Assembly (NCBI RefSeq): GCF_903853455.1 | Contig: NZ_CAINTR010000145.1 | Span: 1 to 64,000, forward strand | Direction: 5' to 3' | From: an uncultured Magnetospirillum sp. | GTDB taxonomy: Bacteria > Pseudomonadota > Alphaproteobacteria > Rhodospirillales > Magnetospirillaceae | Length of the DNA: 64,000 nt | Shown here: positions 51,392 to 60,453 of the stretch, one piece after another | Position numbering within the stretch: the stretch's first letter is position 1 | Layout: each line of letters begins with the position of its first letter | Translations under genes and position numbers: made by a program | Notes under the pieces: generated by a model | The model's database searches: none | Seen by the model: the letters and a program-made list of their open reading frames with translations, nothing else | Told to the model about the DNA's origin: nothing

Positions 51392-52349
51392 CTCCATCCT
51401 GGTTTATGTCGGCCTCGACGCGGTCGGCGACGGACTGATCAAGCTGCCCTTCGTCCGCGCCCTGCGCGCCGCCTTCCCCCAGGCCCGTATCACCTGGCTG
51501 GCCGGCAAGGGCCATACCGTCTATGCCGACACAATGGCGCCGCTGGTGACCGGCCTGATCGACGAAGTGGTGGATCAGGCTGACATCGGCAGCCGGGTGG
51601 GCGAACTGCTGCGCCATCCCCTGCCCGGCCGGTCGTTCGACCTGATCATCGACACCCAGCGCCGGTTGCTGACCACCCTGATCCTCAAGCGCATCCGCCA
51701 TCGGCGCTTCATCTCGGCGACAGGCGGGTTCCTACTGTCCGACGCCAAGCCGAAAAGCTCGGCACGTCCCGCCGCCATGGCGGCTCAGTTGATGAGTCTG
51801 GTCGAGCTGGCCGGCGGAGCCCCCAGCCAAGCCGCCGCGCCGCTTCCCCGCGATGCCGCCACCGAAGCGCTGGCCGCGACCCTGTTGCCGTCGGGGCCGG
51901 GTTATGTCGGCCTCGCCCCCGGTGCCGGCGGCAAGCACAAATGCTGGCCGCTGGAGCGGTTCTGCGCCGTGGGCGCGACCATCACGGCCAAGGGACTGGT
52001 GCCGGTCTTCCTGCTGGGGCCGGCCGAGAGCGAATGGGGGACAGCCATCCGCGCCAGCCTCCCCGGCGCGCTGCTTCCCCTGCAACAGGTGGAGCGTCCG
52101 ACGCCCATGCTGACCATCGCCCTGGGACGGCGCCTGCGGGCCGCCATCGCCAATGACAGCGGCACCGGTCATATGCTGGCCGCCGCCGAAATTCCGTTGG
52201 TGTCGCTGTTCGGGCCGACCCCGCCCGACAAATTCGCCCCCGCCGCGCTCCGGCTGACGGTCTTGCGCGCCCAGGATTTCGGCGGTGCCACCATGGACGC
52301 CATTCCCATCGCCGAGGTTGAAAAGGCGCTGATCAAGTCTTTGTTTTGA
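51384..52349 (+). CDS. Glycosyltransferase family 9 (heptosyltransferase-like)
   Basis: 321 residues. GT-B fold with the family 9 pattern: ILVYVGLDAVGDGLIKLPFVRALRAAFP, DLIIDTQRRLLTTLILKR, GLAPGAGGKHKCWPLERFCAVG and AAIANDSGTGHMLAAAEIPLVSLFGPTPPDKF. It probably adds heptose or a related sugar to lipopolysaccharide at the inner membrane face. It is coupled to purN by an 8-bp overlap, although the pathways differ. Confidence 0.9.
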   Translation: MPSSILVYVGLDAVGDGLIKLPFVRALRAAFPQARITWLAGKGHTVYADTMAPLVTGLIDEVVDQADIGSRVGELLRHPLPGRSFDLIIDTQRRLLTTLILKRIRHRRFISATGGFLLSDAKPKSSARPAAMAAQLMSLVELAGGAPSQAAAPLPRDAATEALAATLLPSGPGYVGLAPGAGGKHKCWPLERFCAVGATITAKGLVPVFLLGPAESEWGTAIRASLPGALLPLQQVERPTPMLTIALGRRLRAAIANDSGTGHMLAAAEIPLVSLFGPTPPDKFAPAALRLTVLRAQDFGGATMDAIPIAEVEKALIKSLF

Positions 52350-52366
52350 CCGGGCCGCACCCGGTC
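52348..52366 (+). terminator. Weak hairpin after the glycosyltransferase gene
   Basis: GACCGGG and CCCGGTC pair perfectly around CCGCA, directly at the stop codon. It is preceded, not followed, by a T-run, so it is at best a partial terminator before apt. Confidence 0.35.
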
Positions 52367-52406
52367 GCTACCATGCCCCGTGTAATCGCAACATCCGAGC
52401 GCTGAC

Positions 52407-52931
52407 ATGAACATCAAGGACCATATCCGCGGCGTCCCCGACTTCCCCAAGCCGGGCATCCTGTTCTACGACATCTCCACCTTGCTGGCCCACGCCGACG
52501 CCTGGCAGGTGGCCATGGGCCGTCTGGCCCGCGAAGTTCGTAGGTTCCAGCCCGACGTGCTGGCCGGCATCGAGTCGCGCGGCTTCCTGGTGGCGGCGCC
52601 GTTGGCGCTGAAGCTGGGCTGCGGCTTCGTCATGCTGCGCAAGAAAGGCAAGCTGCCGGGCAAGACCATCCGGCACGACTACGCCCTGGAATACGGCACC
52701 GACACCATCGAGATCCAGGAAGGCGCCGTCGAACCCGGCGCGCGCGTGGTGGTTCTTGACGATCTTCTGGCTACCGGCGGCACCCTGGCCGCCAGCATCG
52801 AACTGCTGCGCAAGATTGGCGCCCATGTGACCGGCGCCGCCAGCATCATTGAACTGAACTTCCTGCCCGGCCGTCAGCGGCTGAAGGAATTGGATGTGCC
52901 GTTCACCAGTCTGGCGGCCTACGACGAGTAG
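52407..52931 (+). CDS. apt: Adenine phosphoribosyltransferase
   Basis: 174 residues. Purine salvage: adenine plus PRPP to AMP. It has [45 protein letters not shown] and the PRPP-binding loop [21 protein letters not shown]. Family length. It follows purN and the glycosyltransferase in a purine-themed plus-strand run. Confidence 0.97.
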   Translation: MNIKDHIRGVPDFPKPGILFYDISTLLAHADAWQVAMGRLAREVRRFQPDVLAGIESRGFLVAAPLALKLGCGFVMLRKKGKLPGKTIRHDYALEYGTDTIEIQEGAVEPGARVVVLDDLLATGGTLAASIELLRKIGAHVTGAASIIELNFLPGRQRLKELDVPFTSLAAYDE

Positions 52932-52954
52932 ACCGTCGGGTTTGAAAGTGGATC

Positions 52955-54976
52955 ATGGACTTCGCGGTTTTGGCGGCGGGTGCGGGGGCAATGGCGGGAT
53001 CGGCGGCGACGCTGGCCTGGATGCTGCTGCGCCGCCGTCCTCCGTCGCCGCCTGAACAAACCGGAGCCGCCGCCGCCCAGCAGCAACTGGTGGAGGCGTT
53101 GAGCAACGGCACCGACGGTGTCGCGCTGTATGATTCGGACTACCGCCTGATCATCTGCAACGAGCGCTACCGCGCTTTGTTGAAGCCCATCTATGACCTG
53201 ATCCAGCCGGGGATCCTGTTCGAGGAGATCGTCCACGCCTTTGCCCGAAGGGAGGGCTACGACCAGGCTTGGATCGACGACAGGCTGAACAACCGCGCCC
53301 GCATCGGCGTCGAGGAGCAATTCAGCGACGGCCATTGGATCATGTCCAGCGCCTCCCGCACCCATGACGGCGGCTGGTTGCGCATCCTGCGCGACATCAC
53401 CATCCGCCGGCAGGCCCAATTGTCGCTGGAAAACACCGTCGGCTGGCTGAAGGGCATCATGGACACGGTGGTGGACGGCATCATCACCATCGACGAGTCC
53501 GGAACAGTGCTGTCGTTCAACCCTTCGGCCCAGCGCATCTTCGGCTATGCCGTCGAAGAGGTGGTCGGACGCAATATCAGCATGCTGATGCCCGAGCCTT
53601 ATCGTGGCCAGCATGACGACTATATCCACAACTACCTGACGTCCGGCGTGCGCCGCATCATCGGCACCGGCCGGGAAGTCCAGGGGCTGCACCGCGACGG
53701 GACCATTTTCCCCATCGACCTCGCCGTCACCGAAATGCGGGATGCCGGGATGCGCACCTTCATCGGCGTGGTCCGCGACATCACCCAGCGCAAACGGGTC
53801 GAAACCGCGCTGGTGGAAGGCGAAGCCCGCTTCCGCACCCAGGCCACCCGGTTGCAGGCCATCATCGACAACATGGCTCAGGGCGTAGCGGTGTTCGCCT
53901 CCGATGACGCCCTGATCGCCCTAAACGAAGCGGCGATCCGCATGCTGGGGCTTCCCGAGGCGGAGATCACCCCGGGCACCATCGACATCTCGCTGTTCAT
54001 GGCCCTGCTGGCCGCCACCGACTGTCCCTGCGGCGAGGACGCGGTGCGCGTCACCAGCGATCTGGCCGAAAATATCCGCGAACGGCCCGAAATGGTGTTC
54101 GAGCATTGCGCCGCCAACGGCGTGGTGATGGAGGTCCGCTCCTCCTCCATGCCCGGCGGCGGTCTGATTCTCAGCTTCACCGACGTCACCGACCGCAAGC
54201 GCACCGAACAGACGCTGCGCGAAGCCAGGGACGCGGCGGAGCGAGGCAATCGCGCCAAGAACACCTTCCTGGCCAATATCAGCCATGAACTGCGCACGCC
54301 GCTGAACGCCATCATCGGCTTCTCCGAAATGATGAAGCACGAGATCTTCGGTCCGCTGGAGCCCGCCAATTACCGTACCTATGTGGACGACATCCACGAA
54401 AGCGGCATGCACCTGCTGGAACTGATCAACGACATCCTGGACATGTCCAAGGCCGAGGCCGGCATGACCGACCTCCAGGAATCGGCGGTGGACGTGGCCG
54501 ACATTATTCGGACCTCGGTCCGCATGATGACGCGCCGGGCCTACAATGCCGGCCTCACCGTCGAGGACGACCTGCCCGAGCGCCTGCCCATGCTGCTGGC
54601 CGACGAGCGCCGAGTGCGCCAAATCGTTCTCAACCTGCTGTCCAACGCGGTGAAGTTCACCGATGACGGCGGCCGGGTCTCGGTGGCGGCGCGAGTGGAT
54701 CCGGCGGGCAACTATCTGATCCAGATCGCCGATAACGGCATCGGCATGAGCCCGGAGGATCTGGTGAAGGTGATGGAACCGTTCGTCCAAGCCGACACCA
54801 GACTGTCGCGCAAATACGAGGGCAGCGGTCTCGGCCTGCCGCTGACCAAGGCGCTGATCGTCGCCCATGGCGGCACCCTGACGTTGGACAGCGCCCCCGG
54901 CAAGGGCACCACCGCCACGGTGACCTTCCCACCGAGCCGCGTCATGAGCCCCGACATGGCGGCGGCGAATATTTAA
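52955..54976 (+). CDS. PAS-domain sensor histidine kinase, FixL-like
   Basis: 673 residues. One N-terminal membrane segment (~4-25) is followed by a short linker. PAS-like units are ~45-150, ~165-285 and ~290-420. HisKA has His444 in ANISHELRTPLNAII; HATPase has NLLSNAVKFTDDG, DNGIGMSPEDL and EGSGLGLPLTKAL. PAS2 is very close to the FixL heme PAS (FGYAVEEVVGRNISMLMPEP, then RIIGTGREVQG), but the residue matching the heme-ligating His is Arg, so heme binding as in FixL is unlikely. No adjacent regulator. Confidence 0.92.
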   Translation: MDFAVLAAGAGAMAGSAATLAWMLLRRRPPSPPEQTGAAAAQQQLVEALSNGTDGVALYDSDYRLIICNERYRALLKPIYDLIQPGILFEEIVHAFARREGYDQAWIDDRLNNRARIGVEEQFSDGHWIMSSASRTHDGGWLRILRDITIRRQAQLSLENTVGWLKGIMDTVVDGIITIDESGTVLSFNPSAQRIFGYAVEEVVGRNISMLMPEPYRGQHDDYIHNYLTSGVRRIIGTGREVQGLHRDGTIFPIDLAVTEMRDAGMRTFIGVVRDITQRKRVETALVEGEARFRTQATRLQAIIDNMAQGVAVFASDDALIALNEAAIRMLGLPEAEITPGTIDISLFMALLAATDCPCGEDAVRVTSDLAENIRERPEMVFEHCAANGVVMEVRSSSMPGGGLILSFTDVTDRKRTEQTLREARDAAERGNRAKNTFLANISHELRTPLNAIIGFSEMMKHEIFGPLEPANYRTYVDDIHESGMHLLELINDILDMSKAEAGMTDLQESAVDVADIIRTSVRMMTRRAYNAGLTVEDDLPERLPMLLADERRVRQIVLNLLSNAVKFTDDGGRVSVAARVDPAGNYLIQIADNGIGMSPEDLVKVMEPFVQADTRLSRKYEGSGLGLPLTKALIVAHGGTLTLDSAPGKGTTATVTFPPSRVMSPDMAAANI

Positions 54977-55087
54977 TCCCCGCCTCATCATAACCGGATG
55001 ATGATGGCTGCCATATCGAACTAATGTTTTTCATTATAGCGGGCATGCCCCACTGTAAGCGCCATCGACACCTTGGCGGGGCATCCC

Positions 55088-56302
55088 ATGACCGGACCGT
55101 TATCGCATCTGCGCATCCTTGATCTCAGCCGAGTCCTGGCGGGTCCCTGGGCCGGCCAATTGCTGGCGGACATGGGAGCCGAGGTGATCAAGGTCGAGCG
55201 GCCAGGCGAAGGCGACGACACCCGTGGCTGGGGACCGCCCTTCCTCAAGGATCGCGACGGCGCCGACACCAGCGAAAGCGCCTATTTCCTGTCGACCAAC
55301 CGGGGCAAGAGGTCGGTGACCATCGACTTCACCCGGCCCGAGGGCCAGGCGCTGGTCCGCAAGCTGGCGGCCACCAGCGACGTGGTGCTGGAGAACTTCA
55401 AGGTCGGCGGGCTGGCCAAATACGGCCTCGATTACGCCGCCCTGAAGCAGGTGAAGCCCGACATCATCCATTGCTCCATCTCGGGCTTCGGCCAGGACGG
55501 CCCCTATGCCCAGCGGGCCGGCTACGATTTTCTGGTCCAGGGCATGGGCGGGCTGATGAGTCTGACCGGCGACCCCGAGGGCGAACCGGTCAAGGTGGGC
55601 GTCGCCCTGACCGACATCTTCACCGGCATGTATGCCGGCTTCGCCGTTCTGGCGGCCCTGGCCCACCGCGACCGCACCGGGCAGGGCCAGCAAATCGACC
55701 TCGCCCTGCTGGACGTCCAGGTGGCGGTGCTGGCCAATCAGGCCACCAACTATCTGGTGGGCGGCATGGTCCCCAAGCGCCTGGGCAACGCCCATCCCAA
55801 CATCGTGCCCTATCAGGCCTTCCCCACCGCCGACGGCCACATCATCCTGGCGGTGGGCAATGACGCCCAGTTCCGCCGATTCTGCGAGGTGGCGGGACGC
55901 CCCGAACTGGGAACCGACCCGCTCTACGCCTCCAATGCCCTGCGCGTGAAGAATCGCGGCATTCTGGTGCCGATGCTGAAGGACATTTTCGCCGCCCGCC
56001 CCAGTGCCGACTGGATCAAGGCCCTGGAGGAGGTCGGCGTTCCCTGCGGCCCCATCAACGACCTGGCCCAGGTCTTCGCCGATCCCCAGGTCCGACATCG
56101 CGGCATGGCGGTATCCATGCCCCACCCTCAGGCCGGCGACGTCACCCTGGTGGCCAATCCCATCCGGCTGTCGGAGACGCCAGTAGCCTATGACCGGGCA
56201 CCGCCCCTGCTGGGCGCCGACACTGCCGAGATTCTCGGCGATCTGCTGGGCGTGGGAGAGGCCGAACTCGCTGCCCTGCGCGCCGGTGGAATTGTCGGAT
56301 AA
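55088..56302 (+). CDS. CaiB/BaiF family CoA transferase
   Basis: About 404 residues from ATG 55088 with GGCGGGG 7 bases upstream. Family III CoA transferase: LRILDLSRVLAGPWAGQLLADMGAEVIKVE, RGKRSVTIDF, NFKVGGLAKYGLDY, and the catalytic Asp in QRAGYDFLVQGMGGLMSLTG. The closing GVPCGPINDLAQVFADPQ is characteristic. It probably moves CoA between dicarboxylic or carnitine-type acids; the substrate is not deducible. Single gene. Confidence 0.95.
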   Translation: MTGPLSHLRILDLSRVLAGPWAGQLLADMGAEVIKVERPGEGDDTRGWGPPFLKDRDGADTSESAYFLSTNRGKRSVTIDFTRPEGQALVRKLAATSDVVLENFKVGGLAKYGLDYAALKQVKPDIIHCSISGFGQDGPYAQRAGYDFLVQGMGGLMSLTGDPEGEPVKVGVALTDIFTGMYAGFAVLAALAHRDRTGQGQQIDLALLDVQVAVLANQATNYLVGGMVPKRLGNAHPNIVPYQAFPTADGHIILAVGNDAQFRRFCEVAGRPELGTDPLYASNALRVKNRGILVPMLKDIFAARPSADWIKALEEVGVPCGPINDLAQVFADPQVRHRGMAVSMPHPQAGDVTLVANPIRLSETPVAYDRAPPLLGADTAEILGDLLGVGEAELAALRAGGIVG

Positions 56303-56350
56303 TACCGACGAGAGAATGGAGCCTTCCATTCGCTCGGAGGCAAGGCCAAA

Positions 56351-56411
56351 AGCCGCCACGGCTTGTGCCGTGTAAGCCAAGCCGTCGGAGACGGCGCCCG
56401 GCGACTGAGGG
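56351..56411 (-). repeat. Two-hairpin intergenic repeat, copy E
   Basis: On the minus strand it reads CCCTCAGTCGCCGGGCG, hairpin 1 GCCGTC-TCC-GACGGC overlapping the constant CTTGGCT, and hairpin 2 CACGGC-ACAA-GCCGTG. It follows the CoA transferase gene. Confidence 0.65.
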
Positions 56412-56555
56412 ACGATGGCCCCATATAGGGTAAACACCCGGGCTGTGTGATCTCTTCCACCGACACGGCCCCCTCCAAAGGTCTAGCATACAGACACGAT
56501 ATGGTTTCAAGGCCGGCTGAGTCCGCTCAGCCGGCCGGAAGTGAAGGGTCTGAAG

Positions 56556-57083
56556 ATGTTGGCCGCGATCGCCACCTTGCTGCGCAAACTGAGTCGCGAC
56601 ACCCACGGCGTCGCGGCCATCGAGTTTGCCCTGGTTGCCCTGCCGGTCTTCACCATCCTGTTTGGCACGCTCGAATTCGGAATGATGACGTTCGAGACCT
56701 CGATCGTCGAAGGCGCCACCCGCGAGGCCGCCCGCAAGGTCCGCACCGGAGCGGCGCAAATCAGCGCCGATCCCACCGGAACCTTCAAACAGGCGTTCTG
56801 CGCCAATCTGTTCGGTGCCTACGACTGCACCACCTTCAGCTTCGACGTCCGGAATTTTTCCGACTTCACCACCATCGTCCTGCCGGCGCCCCAGTTCGAC
56901 CAGAACGGCAACGTCACCAATACGGTCTTCCAGCCCGGCGGCGCCGGGACCGTGACCACCGTCCGGGTGATCCATCAGCACGTCTTCGCCACCCCGCTGA
57001 TCGGAACCCTGATGGGGGGGGGCGCCAACAACAGCATCCCGCTCACGTCGACCGCAGTGTTCAAGACGGAACCCTACCAATGA
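56556..57083 (+). CDS. TadE-like pilus assembly protein
   Basis: About 175 residues from ATG 56556 with GAAGGG 7 bases upstream; GTG 56541 is an alternative. A class III prepilin-like N-terminus (RDTHGVAAIEFALVALPVF) contains the conserved Glu in a single TM, then EFGMMTFETSIVEGATREAAR. TadE-type pseudopilins are processed by a prepilin peptidase and sit at the inner membrane. First of three linked Tad genes; its stop overlaps the next start (ATGA). Confidence 0.88.
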   Translation: MLAAIATLLRKLSRDTHGVAAIEFALVALPVFTILFGTLEFGMMTFETSIVEGATREAARKVRTGAAQISADPTGTFKQAFCANLFGAYDCTTFSFDVRNFSDFTTIVLPAPQFDQNGNVTNTVFQPGGAGTVTTVRVIHQHVFATPLIGTLMGGGANNSIPLTSTAVFKTEPYQ

Positions 57084-57622
57084 AGATCCGCCGCCTGCTT
57101 CCTCTGCTCTCGAATACCAGCGGAATGGCTGCGGTGGAATTCGCCCTGCTGGCGCCGGTTATGCTGACCGCCATGCTCGGCACCGTGGAAATCTGCAATG
57201 TGGTGACCTCCTATTCCAAGGCGGTATCGGCATCGCAGACCGTGGCCGACCTCACCACCCAGTCCGCGAGCTTGACCACGGCGCAGATGAACTCCATCGT
57301 CGTCGGCGCCCAACGGGTCCTCGACCCCCTGGTCAGCGACGCCACCACCTTAGGAATCAACGTCGTCAGCATTGGGTTCGACGCGGCCAACAAGCCGATC
57401 CAGCTTTGGAAATTCGGCTGGGGTACCACCAGCGCCGCCACGCCGGTCATCACCGGGGCGAGCGGCCTGGGGGTGACCGGCGACAGCGTCGTCATGGTGT
57501 CGCTGTCCTACACCTGCATTCCTTTGATCCATGAAATCGTGCCGCAGATCACCTTCAGCGAGGTCTCCTATTCCAGGCCTCGACTGGTGAAAAAGATCGC
57601 CTTGAACGGCGTGACGGGGTAG
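57080..57622 (+). CDS. TadE-like pilus assembly protein, second copy
   Basis: 180 residues. The N-terminal pilin-like segment NTSGMAAVEFALLAPVMLTAMLG is followed by EICNVVTSYSKAVSASQTVADL. The C-terminal part is beta-rich (DSVVMVSLSYTCIPLI) as in TadE/TadF. It overlaps the upstream tadE by 4 bases and is 2 bp from the tadG-like gene, so the three form one unit. Confidence 0.87.
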   Translation: MKIRRLLPLLSNTSGMAAVEFALLAPVMLTAMLGTVEICNVVTSYSKAVSASQTVADLTTQSASLTTAQMNSIVVGAQRVLDPLVSDATTLGINVVSIGFDAANKPIQLWKFGWGTTSAATPVITGASGLGVTGDSVVMVSLSYTCIPLIHEIVPQITFSEVSYSRPRLVKKIALNGVTG

Positions 57623-57624
57623 CC

Positions 57625-59025
57625 ATGACCATTTTCCGATGTCTCGTCTCGCGACTGCTCCGCTGCCAGAAGGGCAATGTCGCCATCTTGTTCGCCATCA
57701 GCCTGATCCCCATCATCGGCAGCGTCGGCATGGGCGTCGACCTGGCGCGTGCCTACGCGGTCAAAAGCCGCATGTCCGCCGCCCTGGATGCCGCCGCCCT
57801 GGCGGTGGGCTCGTCCACCGGCACCACCGCCCAATTGCAGCAGATCGGCCAGAATTTTTTCAACGCCAACTTCCCGCCGGGCACCATCACCGCCACCCCC
57901 ACCGTCACCATCACCGTCAACGGCGACACCATCACCGCGAGTGCGAGCGCCAATGTCTCGACGGTCTTCATGCAGGTGGTGAACATCAACAGCCTGAGCG
58001 TCGGTGCCGTCAGCACCGTCTTGCGCCAGATCACCGGCCTCGAACTGGCCATGGTGCTCGACAACACCGGCTCCATGACCACCAACAACAACATCGCCGC
58101 CCTGCGCACCGCCGCCAACCAACTGGTGACGACCCTGTTCGGCAATTACACCGTTCATCCGACCCTGAAGATCGGCCTGGTTCCCTACTCCGCCGCCGTC
58201 AACCCCGGCTCGGTCGCGGCGACTCTGGTCGGTGCCGGCGCCGCCTACGACCCGGTCGGCCTCACCGGCTGGAAAGGCTGCGTCGTCGAACGGGCCAGCC
58301 CCAACACCACCGCGGACACCCCGGCCTCGACCGCGCTGTGGACCCGCTATGTCTGGGCGCCGGCGACCGACAACAATTACGACGTGACCAAGCCCGCCAC
58401 CATCCTGACCGACCCCAACCTGGGCAACGGCGGCACCGGCCCCAATCTGGGCTGCCCAACCCCCATCACCCCGCTGACCAATGTCAAGGCCACCCTCACC
58501 ACTGCCATCAACGCCATGACGGCATGGAGCCGGGGCGGCACATTGGGCGACGTGGGCATGGCCTGGGGCTTTCGCGTGATCTCGCCGGAATCGCCCTTCC
58601 CCGAGGGCCAGCCCTGGGGAACTCCGAAATTGACCAAGGCGGTGATCATGATGACCGACGGCGTCAACCAGGTCTACAAACTGACCAGCACCACCGGCCC
58701 CAACAAGGTCAACAACGCGGTCAACTCCGATTACACCGCCTATGGCCGGCTGGACCAGTACGGGCTGGTCGGATCGACCACCATCAGCGGCGCCCAGACC
58801 ATCATCGACAGCCGCCTCGCCGCGCTGTGCACCGCCATGAAGGCCAAGGGCGTGGTGATCTACACCATCATCTTCACCGGCACCCAGGACGCGGCCACCA
58901 AGGCCATGTATTCGGCCTGCGCCACCGATTCCAGCAAGTTCTTCGACGCCCCCACCCAGACCGATCTTGCCAATGCTTTCAACGCCATCGCGGTCCAGCT
59001 CAGCAATCTGCGGGTCACCCAATAG
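57625..59025 (+). CDS. TadG-like protein with von Willebrand factor A domain
   Basis: 466 residues. The Tad N-terminal segment QKGNVAILFAISLIPIIGSVG precedes GVDLARAYAVKSRMSAALDAAALA. A vWA domain follows with a MIDAS motif DNTGSM (~147-152), and later metal contacts near TKAVIMMTDGVNQV. The middle is rich in Thr/Asn/Gly (TPTVTITVNGDTITASASA). It probably helps assemble or anchor Flp/Tad pili or acts as a surface adhesin. Ends before a strong hairpin. Confidence 0.9.
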   Translation: MTIFRCLVSRLLRCQKGNVAILFAISLIPIIGSVGMGVDLARAYAVKSRMSAALDAAALAVGSSTGTTAQLQQIGQNFFNANFPPGTITATPTVTITVNGDTITASASANVSTVFMQVVNINSLSVGAVSTVLRQITGLELAMVLDNTGSMTTNNNIAALRTAANQLVTTLFGNYTVHPTLKIGLVPYSAAVNPGSVAATLVGAGAAYDPVGLTGWKGCVVERASPNTTADTPASTALWTRYVWAPATDNNYDVTKPATILTDPNLGNGGTGPNLGCPTPITPLTNVKATLTTAINAMTAWSRGGTLGDVGMAWGFRVISPESPFPEGQPWGTPKLTKAVIMMTDGVNQVYKLTSTTGPNKVNNAVNSDYTAYGRLDQYGLVGSTTISGAQTIIDSRLAALCTAMKAKGVVIYTIIFTGTQDAATKAMYSACATDSSKFFDAPTQTDLANAFNAIAVQLSNLRVTQ

Positions 59026-59028
59026 AGA

Positions 59029-59059
59029 ATGCCCCGATGAGGACACCTCATCGGGGCAT
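59029..59059. terminator. Bidirectional terminator-type hairpin
   Basis: A perfect 14-bp stem (59029-59042 with 59046-59059) closes a three-base loop ACA. It starts 3 bp after the tadG-like stop and ends 13 bp before the convergent gene's stop, so it probably ends transcription from both sides. Confidence 0.75.
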
Positions 59060-59072
59060 CACGTCCGGCGAT

Positions 59073-59558
59073 CTATTTGGCGGCGGGCGCGGCGGCAGGG
59101 GCTGGAGCGGCTGGAGCGGCGGCTTTGAAAGGAGTTTCGGTCGGCAGTGCCATGGCCGGCGCGCAATGTTCGCGCGAACACTCCACCACGGTGGTGACAC
59201 CGCCCGGCACCCAGGTCTTGCCGGTGCCGTAATGGACGGTCACCGCCTCGCTGCTGCCAGCGGTCACCACCACGATGACATCCAGGATCAGCTTACCGCT
59301 ACCATCCATCACCGCCAATGTCGTGCCGCCGGGATACTTGCCGAAGACGCTGAGGCTGCGCGGACTTTGCATGGAGACATCGGCGATGGCGGGATTGCCG
59401 ATCACCACCTGCTGCGCCGCCTGGCCAAGCTGTACCAGCCCGGCGCCGCCCAGCGGCACTTCGATGGTCTCTGCCGCCCAAACCGAGGAGGTCCCGGCCA
59501 AGGCCGCCAGAAGAAAGGTCGTCGGCAATCCGGTACGAAGCATGGTCAGCCATTCCAT
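59073..59558 (-). CDS. Secreted CpaC/RcpA N-terminal-like protein
   Basis: 161 residues. A signal peptide ends VWAAE (~28-30). A single pilus-secretin N-terminal domain (T2SS-T3SS_pil_N type) follows: IEVPLGGAGLVQLGQAAQQVVIGNPAIADV, then SLSVFGKYPGGTTLAVMDGSGKLIL. In CpaC this domain precedes the secretin channel; here the secretin part is absent and the protein ends in an Ala/Pro-rich tail. A Cys pair (ECSREHC) sits near residue 130. Likely a periplasmic accessory of the nearby Tad system. Confidence 0.82.
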   Translation of the reverse strand: MEWLTMLRTGLPTTFLLAALAGTSSVWAAETIEVPLGGAGLVQLGQAAQQVVIGNPAIADVSMQSPRSLSVFGKYPGGTTLAVMDGSGKLILDVIVVVTAGSSEAVTVHYGTGKTWVPGGVTTVVECSREHCAPAMALPTETPFKAAAPAAPAPAAAPAAK

Positions 59559-59693
59559 CGGGAAGATTTTGACGCTACAATGATAGCGTTAAACGAATAT
59601 GGCGGCAACGCCTGCTTTGCTTTCAGCCCTATAAGTAACAACAATGATTTACCTGTAATTCCATAAAATTTTTCAGAACCCGGAGTCCCGCCG

Positions 59694-60446
59694 ATGATGG
59701 TCCGTCTTGTCGCTTTCCTTGCCCTTACCCTGGCTGGATGCGCAAACTCGCCGAGCGATGTCGACCACGCCGTGGCCCAGGCGGTGGAGCCGTCGTTGCG
59801 CGCCGCCGCCGCCGCCGCCGAGGCCAATCATGACTACAAGGGCGCGACGCAGCACCTCAACACCCTGTATCAACGCCGCAGCGACGACAAAGGAATCGGC
59901 GTGGCGCTGGCCCGCAACCTGCGCTACGGCAGCCAGCCCCAGACCGCCGCCGACATCATGCAGGGACAGCTGTCCCACTTTCCAGGCGATCCCGAGCTGC
60001 TGATCGAATTGGGCAAGGACTATCTGGCCGCCGACCGGGCGCTGGCGCTTAAAACTCTCGAACAGGCCAAGGCCGTCGCCCCCGAGCGCTGGGAGGTCCA
60101 TGCCACCATGGCGGTGGCGCTCGACACGCTGGGCCGCAGCGACGAGGCCTTTGTCGCCTACGGCCGTGCCCTAGAGCTTTCGCCCGACAACCCCATGGTG
60201 CTGAACAATCTGGGCCTGTCGCAGGCCCTGGCCGGACGGTTGAACGAGGCGCTGGCGACTCTGGCCCGCGCCGCCGACCTGCCCACCGCCACCGCCCAGA
60301 TCCGCCAGAATCTGGCTCTGCTGCTGGCGCTCAAGGGCGACTTCGTCCAGGCGGAGAAGCTCACCCGCAACGACCTGCCGCCCGCTCTCGCCCGCTCCAA
60401 TATCGAAGTCATGCGCGCCATCGCGGCAGCGGCCAAACAGCCATGA
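59694..60446 (+). CDS. TadD-like TPR lipoprotein
   Basis: 250 residues. The signal sequence has the lipobox LAGC (Cys ~16). After an Ala-rich stretch, three to five TPR units run from ~45 to 230, including APERWEVHATMAVALDTLGRSDEAFVAYGRALELSPDNP and VLNNLGLSQALAGRLNEAL. TadD is the pilotin-like TPR lipoprotein of Tad pilus systems. It is divergent from the CpaC-like gene, with an ~135-bp AT-richer promoter region between them. Confidence 0.87.
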   Translation: MMVRLVAFLALTLAGCANSPSDVDHAVAQAVEPSLRAAAAAAEANHDYKGATQHLNTLYQRRSDDKGIGVALARNLRYGSQPQTAADIMQGQLSHFPGDPELLIELGKDYLAADRALALKTLEQAKAVAPERWEVHATMAVALDTLGRSDEAFVAYGRALELSPDNPMVLNNLGLSQALAGRLNEALATLARAADLPTATAQIRQNLALLLALKGDFVQAEKLTRNDLPPALARSNIEVMRAIAAAAKQP

Positions 60447-60453
60447 GGCTTGC

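Noticed and set aside
53446-53800. Calling the kinase at 52955 a FixL oxygen sensor
   Set aside because: The heme-ligating His position is Arg, and no fixJ is adjacent.
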